From positions 744,001 through 808,000 of the forward strand of contig CAVWFQ010000005.1 in assembly GCA_963754335.1 (NCBI GenBank): a stretch of DNA of 64,000 nt. Reading direction: 5' to 3'. This DNA comes from JBBSDP01 sp963754335. Its GTDB lineage: Bacteria > Planctomycetota > Phycisphaerae > Tepidisphaerales > Tepidisphaeraceae. The notes under the pieces were generated by a model, which was not told the DNA's origin, made no database searches, and was given only the letters and a program-made list of their open reading frames with translations. Position 1 is the stretch's first letter; each line of letters starts with the position of its first letter. The position numbers were made by a program, and so were the translations under genes. Shown in pieces: positions 1-10,034 of this stretch.

Positions 1-1
1 G

Positions 2-418
2 GGAACTTACGGGGACTACTTGTTTAACGACAATCAAAATCCCAATCTCGATACGCTGACCTTTTCTACATCATCGCCGGTGGCCCTCGGCGGGATCTAC
101 CTGACGACCAGCTCGGACGATCACACGCCGAACGGCAACCGCGGGTCATCAGTGGCCACGTTTTCCTACTACAATGGAACAAGTTATGTGCAGGTGGCTA
201 ACACCGCGACGCAATCCATCGTTGTATTGAATAACGCCGTGCCGCAGTTGATTCAGTTCCCTGGTGGTTGGATCACTGCCAGTAGCTTCGAACTTACATT
301 GACCCCAAACAACAGTTCCGGGGCTCGATTGGTTGATATCGCCGTCCCGGAACCCGCCTCGCTGGGGCTGCTCGGCCTGGGCGGCCTCGGTCTTCTTTCC
401 CGTCGTCGACGCGCCTGA
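2..418 (+). CDS. PEP-CTERM sorting-domain protein, 5' end missing
   Basis: The reading frame is already open at the left edge, so the true start lies outside the window. The visible ~138 residues are Ser/Thr/Asn-rich and beta-strand-like, typical of secreted planctomycete surface proteins. The C-terminus is a classic PEP-CTERM tail: VPEPASLGLLGLG (hydrophobic helix), then an arginine cluster RRRRA at the end. In this family the tail is recognised by an exosortase after Sec export. The function of the body is unknown. A rho-independent terminator follows the stop by about 27 bases. Confidence 0.85.
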   Translation, partial: GTYGDYLFNDNQNPNLDTLTFSTSSPVALGGIYLTTSSDDHTPNGNRGSSVATFSYYNGTSYVQVANTATQSIVVLNNAVPQLIQFPGGWITASSFELTLTPNNSSGARLVDIAVPEPASLGLLGLGGLGLLSRRRRA

Positions 419-444
419 GCCTCCTGCAATCCAGACTTCATAAG

Positions 445-471
445 CCCTCGGCCTCACGGCTGGGGGTTTTT
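445..471 (+). terminator. Rho-independent terminator of the PEP-CTERM gene
   Basis: A nine-pair stem (445-453 with 458-466, two G-U pairs) closes a TCAC loop and is followed by five T. The stop codon of the convergent gene on the minus strand lies inside the hairpin (454-456), so the two genes are packed end to end. Confidence 0.7.
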
Positions 472-1629
472 CATTTCCAGGATTAGAGACTTGAACGGAA
501 TGCCGCCGCAATCTTCGCAAGCGCCCGCGAGCGAGTTGAACTGGGTCTGGCATCGAGGGCAATAAGATCGAGAGGCGCTTTCGGACGGAGTCGGAGTTGC
601 CACAATCGCATCGATCAGGTTACCTTTTCCTTTCAGCACACCTTCCGACGCAGCTCGAATTCGTCCGCGAAATCCCTCTTCCAACTGTTGCGCAACTGGA
701 TCCGATGCCGGGTAAACGGGCCGCAACGGCTCGCGGAGATCGCGAAACACGCGGGCCGCGAAAGAGCCGAATACCGTGTCGTCGCAAAGAACCGTGGCCG
801 CCGCCAGCGGATCTATATTTGCGAGCAAGTCTCGCGTGAGCGCGTCGCAGGCGCGAATCCCCGCGGTGGGGGTGAGAATCATCACCGCCAGGGAGCGCCA
901 CCGCTCGCTCACGGCTTCGGGCAGGAGCTTGCGATGCGTACGCCAGAATTGAATTGCGGTCGCGACAACGCAAATCACGACGGCGGCGATCCACTGCCGC
1001 CAGTAAACGTGGAGCCGATCGACGGCGACGCCCAGAGGCAACAGGACCAGGAACAGGGCGAATAGTACGTGGCACCAGACTTTTAATGGGGCAACGGCGG
1101 CGTGATAAGCGTTGACGACGCTTGCGGCTACGTCGACGTCGAACAGGTTTTTCAGCATCTGATCGATCGCGCTTTCGCGATCGGATGGACGTTTCTTCCA
1201 GATGATCGCCAGGCGGTGTGCCCAGCTTCGTGCAAGTGCGTCACTCGCAACGCGCAGGAAAGGATTTGCGTTGACGAGGACGGCGTGGCCGGACGAACCG
1301 ATGTCGCGGACCTGATCGAAAGGGATCCGTTTTTCCTGCTGCACCGGCCGCCCGGCGGGATCGATACATTGAGCCACGTAGGAGAGGATCGAGCCGGCGT
1401 CCAGCGACAGCGGCGTCCAGGAGCAGACGAAAACCGAGCCGAAGGGAGGAAGCGGGTTCAGCAGGATAGGACCGCCGCGCTGGTTGCCGAGAATCTGCGA
1501 CGGATGGCATGGCTGGTGACGAGCCCCCAGCAGCGACCGGAATGCGACCGAGCCGCGGCGGGTCCAGAGGGAGCACTCGCTCAAATAAAGGAGCGCGACC
1601 AGAAGAACGAGCCACTCCAGATCGGTCAT
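454..1629 (-). CDS. Membrane protein with C-terminal zinc ribbon, unknown function
   Basis: 391 residues from the ATG at 1629; an upstream TTG at 1665 lies in the repeat tract and is less likely. A hydrophobic N-terminal segment (about residues 5-18) and two further membrane spans in the middle (sequences around LFALFLVLLPLGVAV and AAVVICVVATAIQFW) indicate an inner-membrane protein. Near the C-terminus CPRC and CEDC, about 15 residues apart, form a zinc-ribbon signature. I do not recognise a named family. The long leucine-rich frame on the opposite strand is a shadow produced by the hexamer repeat. Confidence 0.6.
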   Translation of the reverse strand: MTDLEWLVLLVALLYLSECSLWTRRGSVAFRSLLGARHQPCHPSQILGNQRGGPILLNPLPPFGSVFVCSWTPLSLDAGSILSYVAQCIDPAGRPVQQEKRIPFDQVRDIGSSGHAVLVNANPFLRVASDALARSWAHRLAIIWKKRPSDRESAIDQMLKNLFDVDVAASVVNAYHAAVAPLKVWCHVLFALFLVLLPLGVAVDRLHVYWRQWIAAVVICVVATAIQFWRTHRKLLPEAVSERWRSLAVMILTPTAGIRACDALTRDLLANIDPLAAATVLCDDTVFGSFAARVFRDLREPLRPVYPASDPVAQQLEEGFRGRIRAASEGVLKGKGNLIDAIVATPTPSESASRSYCPRCQTQFNSLAGACEDCGGIPFKSLILEMKNPQP

Positions 1630-1670
1630 GCCCGTCCCGTCAATTACCTCGCGGCTACTTCCCAACTCCT

Positions 1671-1807
1671 TCTACTTCTACTTCTACTTCTACTCCTACT
1701 CCTACTCCTAATCCTAATCCTAATCCTAATCCTAATCCTAATCCTAATCGTACTCGTAATCATAATCGAGCCAACCGATTGAGATTAGGATTAAGATTAG
1801 GATTACG
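1671..1807. repeat. Hexanucleotide tandem repeat with inverted counterpart
   Basis: Sixteen head-to-tail hexamers run from 1671 to 1766: four TCTACT, two CCTACT, seven CCTAAT, then CGTACT, CGTAAT and CATAAT. From 1784 to 1807 four hexamers of the reverse complement occur (ATTAGG, ATTAAG, ATTAGG, ATTACG). The transcript or single strand could fold into a long hairpin with a loop of about 35 bases. The tract lies just upstream of the zinc-ribbon membrane gene that starts at 1629. Confidence 0.9.
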
Positions 1808-1838
1808 ATAAGATCGAATGCCAAGAGGTAGAATTTCC

Positions 1839-1950
1839 CTACTGCGCCGGGCGCTTGAACTTCGCTTTGAGTTTCGCGATGCCCGCGGCGAAAAAGGCGA
1901 CGATGACCGCACCCAGTTTTACGATGGATTCCCAGGCCTTTACGAATAAA
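1839..1950 (-). pseudogene. Remnant of a membrane-protein C-terminus (DUF2167-like?)
   Basis: Reading leftward, an open frame of about 38 codons ends in TAG at 1839-1841. It encodes a hydrophobic helix followed by a basic tail (GAVIVAFFAAGIAKLKAKFK). The pattern of a short amphipathic stretch, a helix and a Lys/Arg-rich end resembles the C-terminus of DUF2167-type membrane proteins. No start codon is available in frame, so it is most likely the end of a lost gene. The family link is from memory and weak. Confidence 0.25.
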
Positions 1951-2065
1951 CCCCTACGTGAGACCGTGCCGCTTTGAGAGGCACATCATGTCGCCCGCCT
2001 TCAGGCGTTTTCAAGAAAATTTTGTGGGACGTGATTCGGATTAGAAATGACGTCACTACACAAAG

Positions 2066-2135
2066 GTGGCATGGGCGTCCCGCCTATGTTCTTTCCACAA
2101 AGACACGGGCGAGACGCGCGAGACGCCCGTGCCAC
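2066..2135. repeat. Palindromic intergenic repeat
   Basis: Arms at about 2066-2079 and 2122-2135 (GTGGCATGGGCGTC against GACGCCCGTGCCAC, one mismatch) flank a loop of about 40 bases. It resembles dispersed palindromes seen between planctomycete genes. The rest of 1630-2307 holds no convincing gene. A short leftward frame ending near 2171 could be another gene remnant. Confidence 0.6.
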
Positions 2136-2307
2136 GAAGCAATATTCTGGATTTGCAATCACTTCTTAACTGACATTTCCCAGGAGCGCCGTCGCCGCCA
2201 GATTACCGGCGATGTCGGCTAGCTGATTGGCCTGCAGCTGCCACGTCGTCGCGAGACCGTACGTTGATTTAACGGCAATTTAACGGCATAATAACGGCAG
2301 TCGCGTC

Positions 2308-3417
2308 TTGCGGGAAAGCATCCACATCGAACGGTTTGAGCCCAAATTCAACATCACGCCGCGCATCGCCAGCGCGCTGATGCGAATCGAGGCGGCCAAT
2401 GAAGCCGTCCGGCATTTGCCCATCACGCCCGCGGTTCTGGCGAGCCTTCGCGAAACCGCCCGGCTCTATTCGACGCACTATTCCACCATGATCGAAGGCT
2501 ACCGCCTGACGCGGGAGCAGGTGGCCAGGGTGGTCGAGAAGCAGGAGCACTTTCCCGGCAGAGAGCGCGACGAAAAGGAAGTGCTTGGGTACTACGCGGC
2601 GCTCGAAAAAGTGGAATTTGCCAGAACCCCGTCTCCGGTCACTGAGCGGCAGATCAAACTCCTGCACGCGCTCGTGATGGCCGGCGGCTCTCGACGGCCC
2701 ACGCCAACTTCGTATCGCGACGGCCAGAATGTCATCCGGGACGGGCGAAGCCGAACGATCGTCTATCTGCCGCCGGCGGCAAAGGATGTCGCTCGCCTGA
2801 TGAAGGAAATGGCGGCCTGGATCAATCGGTCGGCCGCCGAGGAAATGTCATGCCTCATCCGAGCCGGAATCGCGCATTATCAATTCGCCACGATCCATCC
2901 CTACTACGACGGAAACGGCAGAACCGCCCGGCTGCTGACGACACTGATCCTTCACTTCGGCGGCTATGGCCTCAAGGGGCTCTATTCACTCGAAGAATAT
3001 TACGCCCGTGACCTTGGCGCGTACTACGAAGCATTAACGCTCGGCCCCTCACACAACTACTACGGCGGACGGGCCAGGAGCGACATCACCCAATGGGTCG
3101 ACTATTTCTGCCACGGCGTCGCCGACAGCTTCGCGAAAGTAAGGAAGCGGGCGCAGGAAGCGGCTGACGCGGGCGCTGGAGATGAATCCGCCAGTATCCG
3201 CAGGCTCGACCCGCGGCAGGGCAAAGCCCTGGCGCTTTTTCGAAAGAACGACGCGATCACCAGCCACGACGTCGAAACGCTTTTTGCCATCTCGCAGAGA
3301 AGCGCCCGGAATTTACTCAGTGCCTGGGTCAGGAGCGGGTTTATTACGGTGCTCGATCCGGCCAGAAAGAGTCGAAAATACGGACTCGAGAAGGGTTTTA
3401 AGAGACTGGCGCCGTGA
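2308..3417 (+). CDS. Fic-domain protein (AMPylase-type) with C-terminal winged helix
   Basis: 369 residues. The Fic core motif HPYYDGNGRTAR (about residues 196-207) has the catalytic His and the anion-binding Gly-Asn-Gly-Arg. Upstream, STMIEG fits the inhibitory-helix consensus (S/T)xxxE(G/N), here N-terminal to the Fic fold, as in class II Fic proteins. The last ~75 residues look like a winged helix (HDVETLFAISQRSARNLLSAW). Fic enzymes usually transfer AMP from ATP to a hydroxyl on a target protein. The start is TTG at 2308; the next in-frame ATG would remove conserved N-terminal sequence. No antitoxin gene is adjacent, which fits intramolecular inhibition. Confidence 0.88.
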   Translation: MRESIHIERFEPKFNITPRIASALMRIEAANEAVRHLPITPAVLASLRETARLYSTHYSTMIEGYRLTREQVARVVEKQEHFPGRERDEKEVLGYYAALEKVEFARTPSPVTERQIKLLHALVMAGGSRRPTPTSYRDGQNVIRDGRSRTIVYLPPAAKDVARLMKEMAAWINRSAAEEMSCLIRAGIAHYQFATIHPYYDGNGRTARLLTTLILHFGGYGLKGLYSLEEYYARDLGAYYEALTLGPSHNYYGGRARSDITQWVDYFCHGVADSFAKVRKRAQEAADAGAGDESASIRRLDPRQGKALALFRKNDAITSHDVETLFAISQRSARNLLSAWVRSGFITVLDPARKSRKYGLEKGFKRLAP

Positions 3418-3484
3418 GAAAACATCAGGTCTTTGACCGTGAACCGAATCGTCGAAATGCGATTCGCGAAAGGCAGATGAGAAA

Positions 3485-4471
3485 ATGGAAACGATCTCCC
3501 AACGACCACCACGCATTACGGTCGTCGCAATCACGCCGGATTGCTTTGAAACGATTCGTCAGACTGTCCGCCATCTCGCGGCGCAGACGCTGGCGCATGA
3601 TCTGGAACTATTGATCGGCATCGGCTCGCGGGAAAATCTCAACGAGGTCGCGAGCGAATTGGAATCGTTCCACTCGTGGCGGGTTGTTGAGCTGGGATCG
3701 TTCAGCACGATGGGCGCCGCCAAGGCCGTCATCGTAAAACACGCCCGATCCCCTTTTGTCGTCTTCGCGGAGGATCATTCGTTTCCGGAACCCGATTGGG
3801 CGGCGGCGTTGCTGGCGGCGCATGCGGCGGGCCACTCGGCCGCCAGTCCCCAGGTGCAGAATGCAAATCCGCGAAGCATGCTGAGCTGGGCTGATTTATT
3901 TTTGGGATTTTCACCGTGGATCGTGCCGCAGCCGACGGGAGTGCGCGACCGGCTTCCATCGCATACAACCGGCTACGACCGCAATCTGCTGATTTCGCTG
4001 GGAGAAGACCTGCAATCGATGCTGGATCATGAAGGATTGTTCCACCCCAGGCTCCGCGCCCAGGGGCGAACGCTCTTCATGACCTCAGCCGTTACGCGGC
4101 ACGTGAACGTTTCGCTGCTCGGCTCGTTCCTGCAGGTCCAGTATTACGGCGGAAAATCGTTTGGCGGCAATCGAGCCATCGATCAGAACTGGCCCTGGCA
4201 TCGACGGGTCGTTTATTTCTGCGGCGCTCCTCTGGTTCCGTTCCTTCGACTGCGGAGGACACTCAAAGAGATCAGAGCGGCCGGCCGCGCCGGCGAGTTG
4301 GTGCCGAAAATGCTGCCGGCCCTCTTCGTGGGACTTTGCGCGCATGCGACCGGGGAAGCGATTGGCCTCGCCTTCGGCGCCGGCCACGCCGTCCAGCGGA
4401 AGGCCGACTTTGAATTTCACCGCGATCATCATGTGCGCGAAGCGGACAAAGAGGTTTGGGCGATCGCTTGA
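3485..4471 (+). CDS. Glycosyltransferase family 2 protein
   Basis: 328 residues. The N-terminus shows a GT-A Rossmann start (ITVVAITPDCFETI) and FAEDHSFPEPDW where GT2 enzymes carry their metal-binding acidic motif. A hydrophobic segment (LPALFVGLCAHATGEAIGLAFG) near the C-terminus may dock at the membrane. It lies 67 bases after the Fic gene. GT2 enzymes transfer sugars from nucleotide donors; the substrate cannot be told. It differs from the GT2 genes at 41-52 kb. Confidence 0.75.
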   Translation: METISQRPPRITVVAITPDCFETIRQTVRHLAAQTLAHDLELLIGIGSRENLNEVASELESFHSWRVVELGSFSTMGAAKAVIVKHARSPFVVFAEDHSFPEPDWAAALLAAHAAGHSAASPQVQNANPRSMLSWADLFLGFSPWIVPQPTGVRDRLPSHTTGYDRNLLISLGEDLQSMLDHEGLFHPRLRAQGRTLFMTSAVTRHVNVSLLGSFLQVQYYGGKSFGGNRAIDQNWPWHRRVVYFCGAPLVPFLRLRRTLKEIRAAGRAGELVPKMLPALFVGLCAHATGEAIGLAFGAGHAVQRKADFEFHRDHHVREADKEVWAIA

Positions 4472-4528
4472 ACCTGGGTCTGCAGCGCGGTGGCCTGGTG
4501 CCTGGGACTTGGGACTTTTCTTCCTGGT

Positions 4529-7026
4529 TTATTTCCCCGCCGCGCCGTCCGAATAGAGGATCATGCTTTCCATCATTTGTGCCGCGGTCTGCGGGCTGTA
4601 GCCGAAAATCCCATCGACTTGCTCACCGACCAATCCGGCGGACAGATCTTCGCGGCTATAGAAGACGCCGACGCGTTGGGCATCAGTCAGGATCGCGCGA
4701 GGCGCGGCTCAGTGGTCTTTCCCACCAATGCCTGGCGGGCAAAGGCGCGGAAATGGATTTCGTCCACCTTCCATTGCGGATCGCTGAAGACCGCGTGCGA
4801 CCTGGGCAGCGGCGAGGCCAGCCCCCTGGTGGCCGCCGCGCCGAAGATCTGTTTGAGTTCCGCCTCGGCGCCGTCGGCAAAGACCGAAGAACCCCCCGCC
4901 GCATCGACGATCAAGGTGCCGCCGTTATCGACAAACCCTTTGATTTCCTTGCGCTGATCGTCGCTCAGTACCAGACGGGTTGTTCCGGTGAGGTCGGCGA
5001 TTTTGTATTTGGCGAGTTGCCCGGAGCCGAGCTTGATCGAAACGATATCGAGGTGAATCCGATGATCGTTCTGCATAATCGCCGCCAGGCGCGGCCAGCC
5101 GCCCGGCTCGGGATCGGGGTTGTCGCCGACCATCAATCGGGCAATCCGGATCGGTCTTCCGGCATCCCCCTGGGCGAGAACGATGTAGCTGTCTCCTTTG
5201 TGGTGGAGGTTTTCCTTCCCCGTCGCGTAAAGGAAGATGTTGCCGCCAAGCTGAAAAATCTCGTCGCGCGTTTTATATGAATCCGTCTGCCAGGCACGGC
5301 CCGGATCGGCATCGGCAATCAGGATCATCAGCTCGCGCACCCCATTGCTCAAACCCTGAATCTGCGGATGCGTTTTCCACTTCGACGCCAGGTATTGTTC
5401 GCTGAAGATGGGGTGGTTCGCTGGAAGAACTCGAAATTCATACGCCGGGAAAAGTTTGCTGGCGAGTTTCTTGAAGCTCGCCGCGAACGTCGTGCGCCCG
5501 CAGTCGGCATTCCCGAGAATCAATCCCCCCTGCTGCACGAACAGGCGCAGTTTGCCCATGTCGGCTTCGCTCAGGCTCAGCGGCTCGCCGCCGGAAATGT
5601 AGAGGATCGGGGCATCGTGAAATTCCTCGACCGGGTGTTTCAGATCGACGAGCTGCCAATTCAGGAATCCTTCGATGGAGCGTTTTCCCATCCAGGCCGC
5701 AAGATTGGCCACGTCGCGCGGCCGCTCGTTCCACGGATCGGTCTGGCGCTGGGTTGTATTGGCGTAAATAAGCTTGTTCATCATCACGGGCGCACGGCCG
5801 CGAATCAGAAACAGGATTCCAAACGAGGTGTCATGCAGCGTCGAATTCCAGGATCCGTCGCCTTCCTGCGTCTGCACCAGGACGAGGGAGCCGCGCTCAT
5901 ACCAGTCGACCCCGCCGATATATTTACGTCCGCTGGCCACGCCGATCCGCTCCAGCCCGTAGAGCGCGTAATGCAACAATCCCGAGCGGAAGACGTCGCC
6001 GACATGCTTGTCGAGCCATCCGAGTCCGCGCTCGATATTCTCATTGGCCACGCCGCCGGTGCAGGAACCGAAGATGCGGCCATTGGCGCGCATGAGATAG
6101 TCCTGCGTGATGTAGAGCGTCGCCACACCGGCGCAAGTCATCGTCGGCGCCGAGTTGGGTACGGTATCGCTGGCGTTCCGCGGCCGAAGCGTGACGCCTC
6201 CCGACGGATTCACCTCGTACACCATGGTGGCGTTGGCCGCATTATTGTTGTAATTCCAGCTTCCGTCCGGGAGCTGCGCCCCTTTCCAGGCCTTGTCTTC
6301 CTCTTCCCAGTATTTGTTGGGAACCTCCGCCCCCGCCTGCTCCACCCCCCACGCCCCGAGCACCGCATACTGGCTGTTTGAGCGATCGATCGTTGTATTC
6401 TCCGGCTGGCCCCCCTGACTCAGCGGCGGCATGTTCGCCGCCAGCACCCCGCCGGTATCCGCTCCATAAATGTAAGAATAGAACCCGGCATTCGCCCCCT
6501 TCAGGACCCGCCCGAAGTAAACAAAATCGCGATCCCGATCGCGTGCGAAGGTAAACGACTTGCTCCGGGCGTTCACCGGCAACAGATTCCAGACCTGCGC
6601 CCTCAACCCGATGGCGTATGTCCCATGCAGATCGACGTGTTCGAGCCAGGCAACGGCCTTTTTGATCGGCTCACTCTGCGCGCTCTGGCCCGCCGCCAAC
6701 AGCGCGTAGGTGGCCATCGCCGTCTCTCCCCCATAGGTCGCGTATTTTGAAGGCACAAACGGCACCGTCGTCTCCGGCTTATCCAGCCGCGGCCCATTCT
6801 CCCAGCTCCCATCCTGCTTCTGCTGCGCGAGCAGATACGCCACGGCTTTATCGACTGCCGCATCGACTTCCTTCACGGAGGCCGCAGCCTGCGCAAGCGG
6901 AGCGGAAAATAGAAATGCGATCAATGCGCTGATCAGCATCGGAACCAGCGCAGGGAAGCGCTCGGGCGCTGATCCCCATAGCTGACACTTCTGTACTGGC
7001 GATGTCAGATTTCGACCTGGTCTCAT
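4529..7026 (-). CDS. Squalene-cyclase-repeat / DUF4159 exported protein (frameshifted)
   Basis: The N-terminus contains a signal-like helix (LISALIAFLFSAPLAQA), then alpha-toroid repeats of the prenyltransferase/squalene-oxidase type (QQKQDGSWENG, LPDGSWNYNN, EGDGSWN). The C-terminal third is a DUF4159 domain (ILYISGGEPL, FVQQGGLILGNADCG). The frame breaks near 4694 in a GCGCGCG run; restoring one base continues into RVGVFYSREDLSAGLVG and ends at TAA 4529-4531, the expected DUF4159 end. The start is uncertain: ATG 7026, ATG 6939 or GTG 7116. Such proteins are common in planctomycetes and their role is unknown. It is divergent from the DUF1549 gene. Confidence 0.8.
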
Positions 7027-7246
7027 CACGCCGGATCCTGCGGACCCGGATCCGGTTTCAAAGAAATCGGATTGGCAGGCGCAAGGAACTCTGACACTGC
7101 TTCGGAAAGGTTGCACGTAACGCTATGGTAACCGACATATCGACCGGCCGACACCGGTCGGATTATCCAACGGACGCCCGCGCCATCAGGTATGATTCAG
7201 CGGGCTCGGCGATGCATTGTAACCTTTCTGCGTTGTGCCTTAACTC

Positions 7247-10007
7247 ATGGCTGATGAAGTTCATCTTCGGGACGGGCGCCATGTGGCAACTGGGTGTGCC
7301 GTCGGCCTCTCCGCACTGGCGCTACTCGCCGCGTTCGCGGGCGCGGCGCCGATACCGGCGGACCCCAACATTGCCAAGCACGATCCGCACGATCATTGGG
7401 CTTACCGACCGCTGAGCAGGCCGGAGGTTCCGATCGCCAAAGATCCGTCGCGGGTCCGCAATCCGATCGATGCGTTTGTCGTAAGTAATTTGGAAGCCCG
7501 GGGGCTTCACCCCAATCCGCCGGCGGACAAGCGGGTTCTGATACGGCGGGTCTACTTTGACCTGACGGGGCTTCCGCCGACTCCTGAGGAAATGGCCGCT
7601 TTCCTCGCCGACGCGTCGACCGATGCATATGAAAAGCTGGTTGATCGTCTACTCTCTTCTCCACGCTATGGGGAGCGGTGGGCCCGCCACTGGCTCGATG
7701 TCGTTCACTATGGAGAGAGCCACGGCTTTGGCATGGACCGCCCGCGCCCCAGCGCGTGGCCCTATCGCGATTACGTGATTCGTTCGTTCAACGACGACAC
7801 GCCGTACGCTCGCTTCGTGCAGGAGCAGTTGGCCGGCGACGTGCTGTTTCCCGATGAGCCGCGCCTGGTCGCAGCGCTCGGGTTCCTGGCGTCGGGGCCG
7901 TGGAACCAGAGCGCGCAGGCGGAGCAGAACGACGAGATTCTCTGCAAGCGGACCGCGCAAAACCTCGACCGCGACGACATGGTCATGACGACGATGTCGA
8001 CCTTCGCCAGCAGCACCGTGCACTGTGCGCGCTGCCACGATCACAAGTTCGATCCGATCACGCAGGTGGAGTATTACAACCTTCAATCGATCTTTGCCGG
8101 GGTCGATCGGGCGGATCGGCCATTTGCCGCCGACCGGCAAACACGCGACCGGCGCAAGCTGCTGCTTGCACAGCAGGCGATCCTCGCGACCCCCGCGGCG
8201 GCCGCATCACCCGCGGCGGGAATTGCGCTGCCGCCTCCCCCGACCGCCGCGGAACTCGATGCGGGGGAGCAGCGCTTGCCCGCGCGGGCCGCCGGCTGGG
8301 TGGTGCTCGAGCCGGCGAGCGTGACGACGCTTACGCCGGGAACGACCACGGCCCGGCAGCCGGATGGATCGATCCTTTTCGGCGGCGCGCGCGGGATGAC
8401 CGATACCTACACGATCGTGGCGCATTGCGATCTGCCTGTGATCACCGGGATTCGGATCGAGGTGATGACCGATGATTCGCTGCCGTTAAAAGGTCCCGGG
8501 CGGCAGGAGAATGGCAACTTCGCGCTCAACGAATTCACGCTGGCGATCTCGACGCCAGGAGGCGCTCCCAAAGCCGTTCCCCTCGTCAATCCGAGCGCCG
8601 ATCTCGAGGAAAAGGATTGGGGCATCGCCGGCGCGATCGACGGCAATGTGAAGACCGCGTGGGGAATTTATCCCGAGATCGGCAAATCGCACTTCGCGGT
8701 TTTTCAGACTAAGGAGCCGATCCACCTGGAGAGCGGCGCAGCGTTGGCCGTGAAGCTCGATCAGCAGAATGGCGCGGGACATCTGATCGGCCGACTGCGG
8801 TTGGCCGTGACCGGCGTCGCAACACCGCCGTGCGCCGACGCGATGCCGTATGAAATCACGCGATACCTTTCCATCCCATCGGCAAGTCGCACACCTGCGG
8901 ACTGGGCGGAGCTGACGCGCTCTGGCGCAAGCAGATCGTGGAGAAGCAATTGGCCGAGCTTGGACCGCCACAGATGGTTTACGCGGTAACGAAGGATTTC
9001 ACGCCGTATCACAAGTTTCATCCGGTCGCCACGCCGCGCCCCGTGTTCGTGCTTCATCGCGGGGACGTCACCCAGCCGATGCAACCGGCCAGACCAGGAG
9101 CGCTCTCGTGCGTGGCGGATCTCCCGGCGAATTTCGAAATCGCCGATCCCAACAACGAAGGCGAGCGCCGCGCGGCGCTGGCGCGGTGGCTGAGCGATTC
9201 GAAGAACGTGCTGACCTGGCGTTCGATCGTCAACCGCGTCTGGTATTACCACTTTGGCCGCGGCATCGTCGAAACGCCGGGCGATTTCGGACACATGGGA
9301 TCACCGCCGTCGAATCCGCAGTTGCTCGACTGGCTCACTTCGACGTTCATGGAAAAAGGGGGATCTCTCAAGGAGCTCCACCGGCTGATACTCAACAGCG
9401 CCACCTATCGCCAATCGTCGGCCGATAACGAGCAGGCGGTGCAGATCGACAGCGGCAATGTTTTTCTCTGGCGCATGCAGCGATCGCGACTCGACGCCGA
9501 GTCGGTCCGCGACACGATTCTTCAGATCACGGGGTTGATCGACCTGAAGATGGGCGGACCGTCGGTCAAGCAGTTCGTCTACGAGGATCCCAGTATCGAT
9601 CTGACGCCGAAGGCCGGGTACGAAGCGTTCAATGTCGACAGTGATGAAGGACGGCGGCGAAGCGTCTACCGCTATCTGTTCCGCACGCTTCCCGACCCAT
9701 TCATGGATTCGCTCGATTGCCCCGATCCCTCGCAATTGACTGCCCGACGAACAGAATCGGTCACCGCGCTACAGGCCCTCTCCATGTTGAACGACCGCTT
9801 CGTTGTTCGCTACAGCGCGCACCTCGCCCAGCGCGTGGCCAGCGCCGGCGACGAGTCGGCGCAGATCCGCGCGCCTGCGAATTAGCCTGGTGCCGAACGC
9901 CGGAGGGCGACGAAGTGCAGACGCTGGCGGCGTATGCCGGCAAGTACGGAATGGCCAACGCCTGCCGCGTGATCCTCAACAGCAATGAGTTTCTCTTCGT
10001 GGATTGA
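7247..10007 (+). CDS. DUF1549/DUF1553 cytochrome-motif protein (two frame breaks)
   Basis: After a hydrophobic leader comes DUF1549 (HWAYRPL, YFDLTGLPPTPEE, RYGERWARHWLDV) and the haem-like motif CARCHDHKFDPI. The C-terminal part is DUF1553 (NRVWYYHFGRGIVETPGDFG and LNSNEFLFVD). The frame changes near 8913 (one base missing; continuation LWRKQIVEKQLAELGP) and near 9871 in a CGCGCG run (continuation ACELAWCRTPEGDEVQTLA). Read across both breaks, the protein has about 920 residues, normal for the family. These large planctomycete proteins occur as a pair with DUF1501, as here, and are thought to act in the periplasm. Confidence 0.88.
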
Positions 10008-10034
10008 GTACGAACGAAGAAGAGGAAAAGTACG

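Noticed and set aside
1102..1782. 226-codon plus-strand frame with a long leucine/isoleucine run
   Set aside because: The run is the hexamer repeat read as protein; the rest is antisense to the zinc-ribbon membrane gene.
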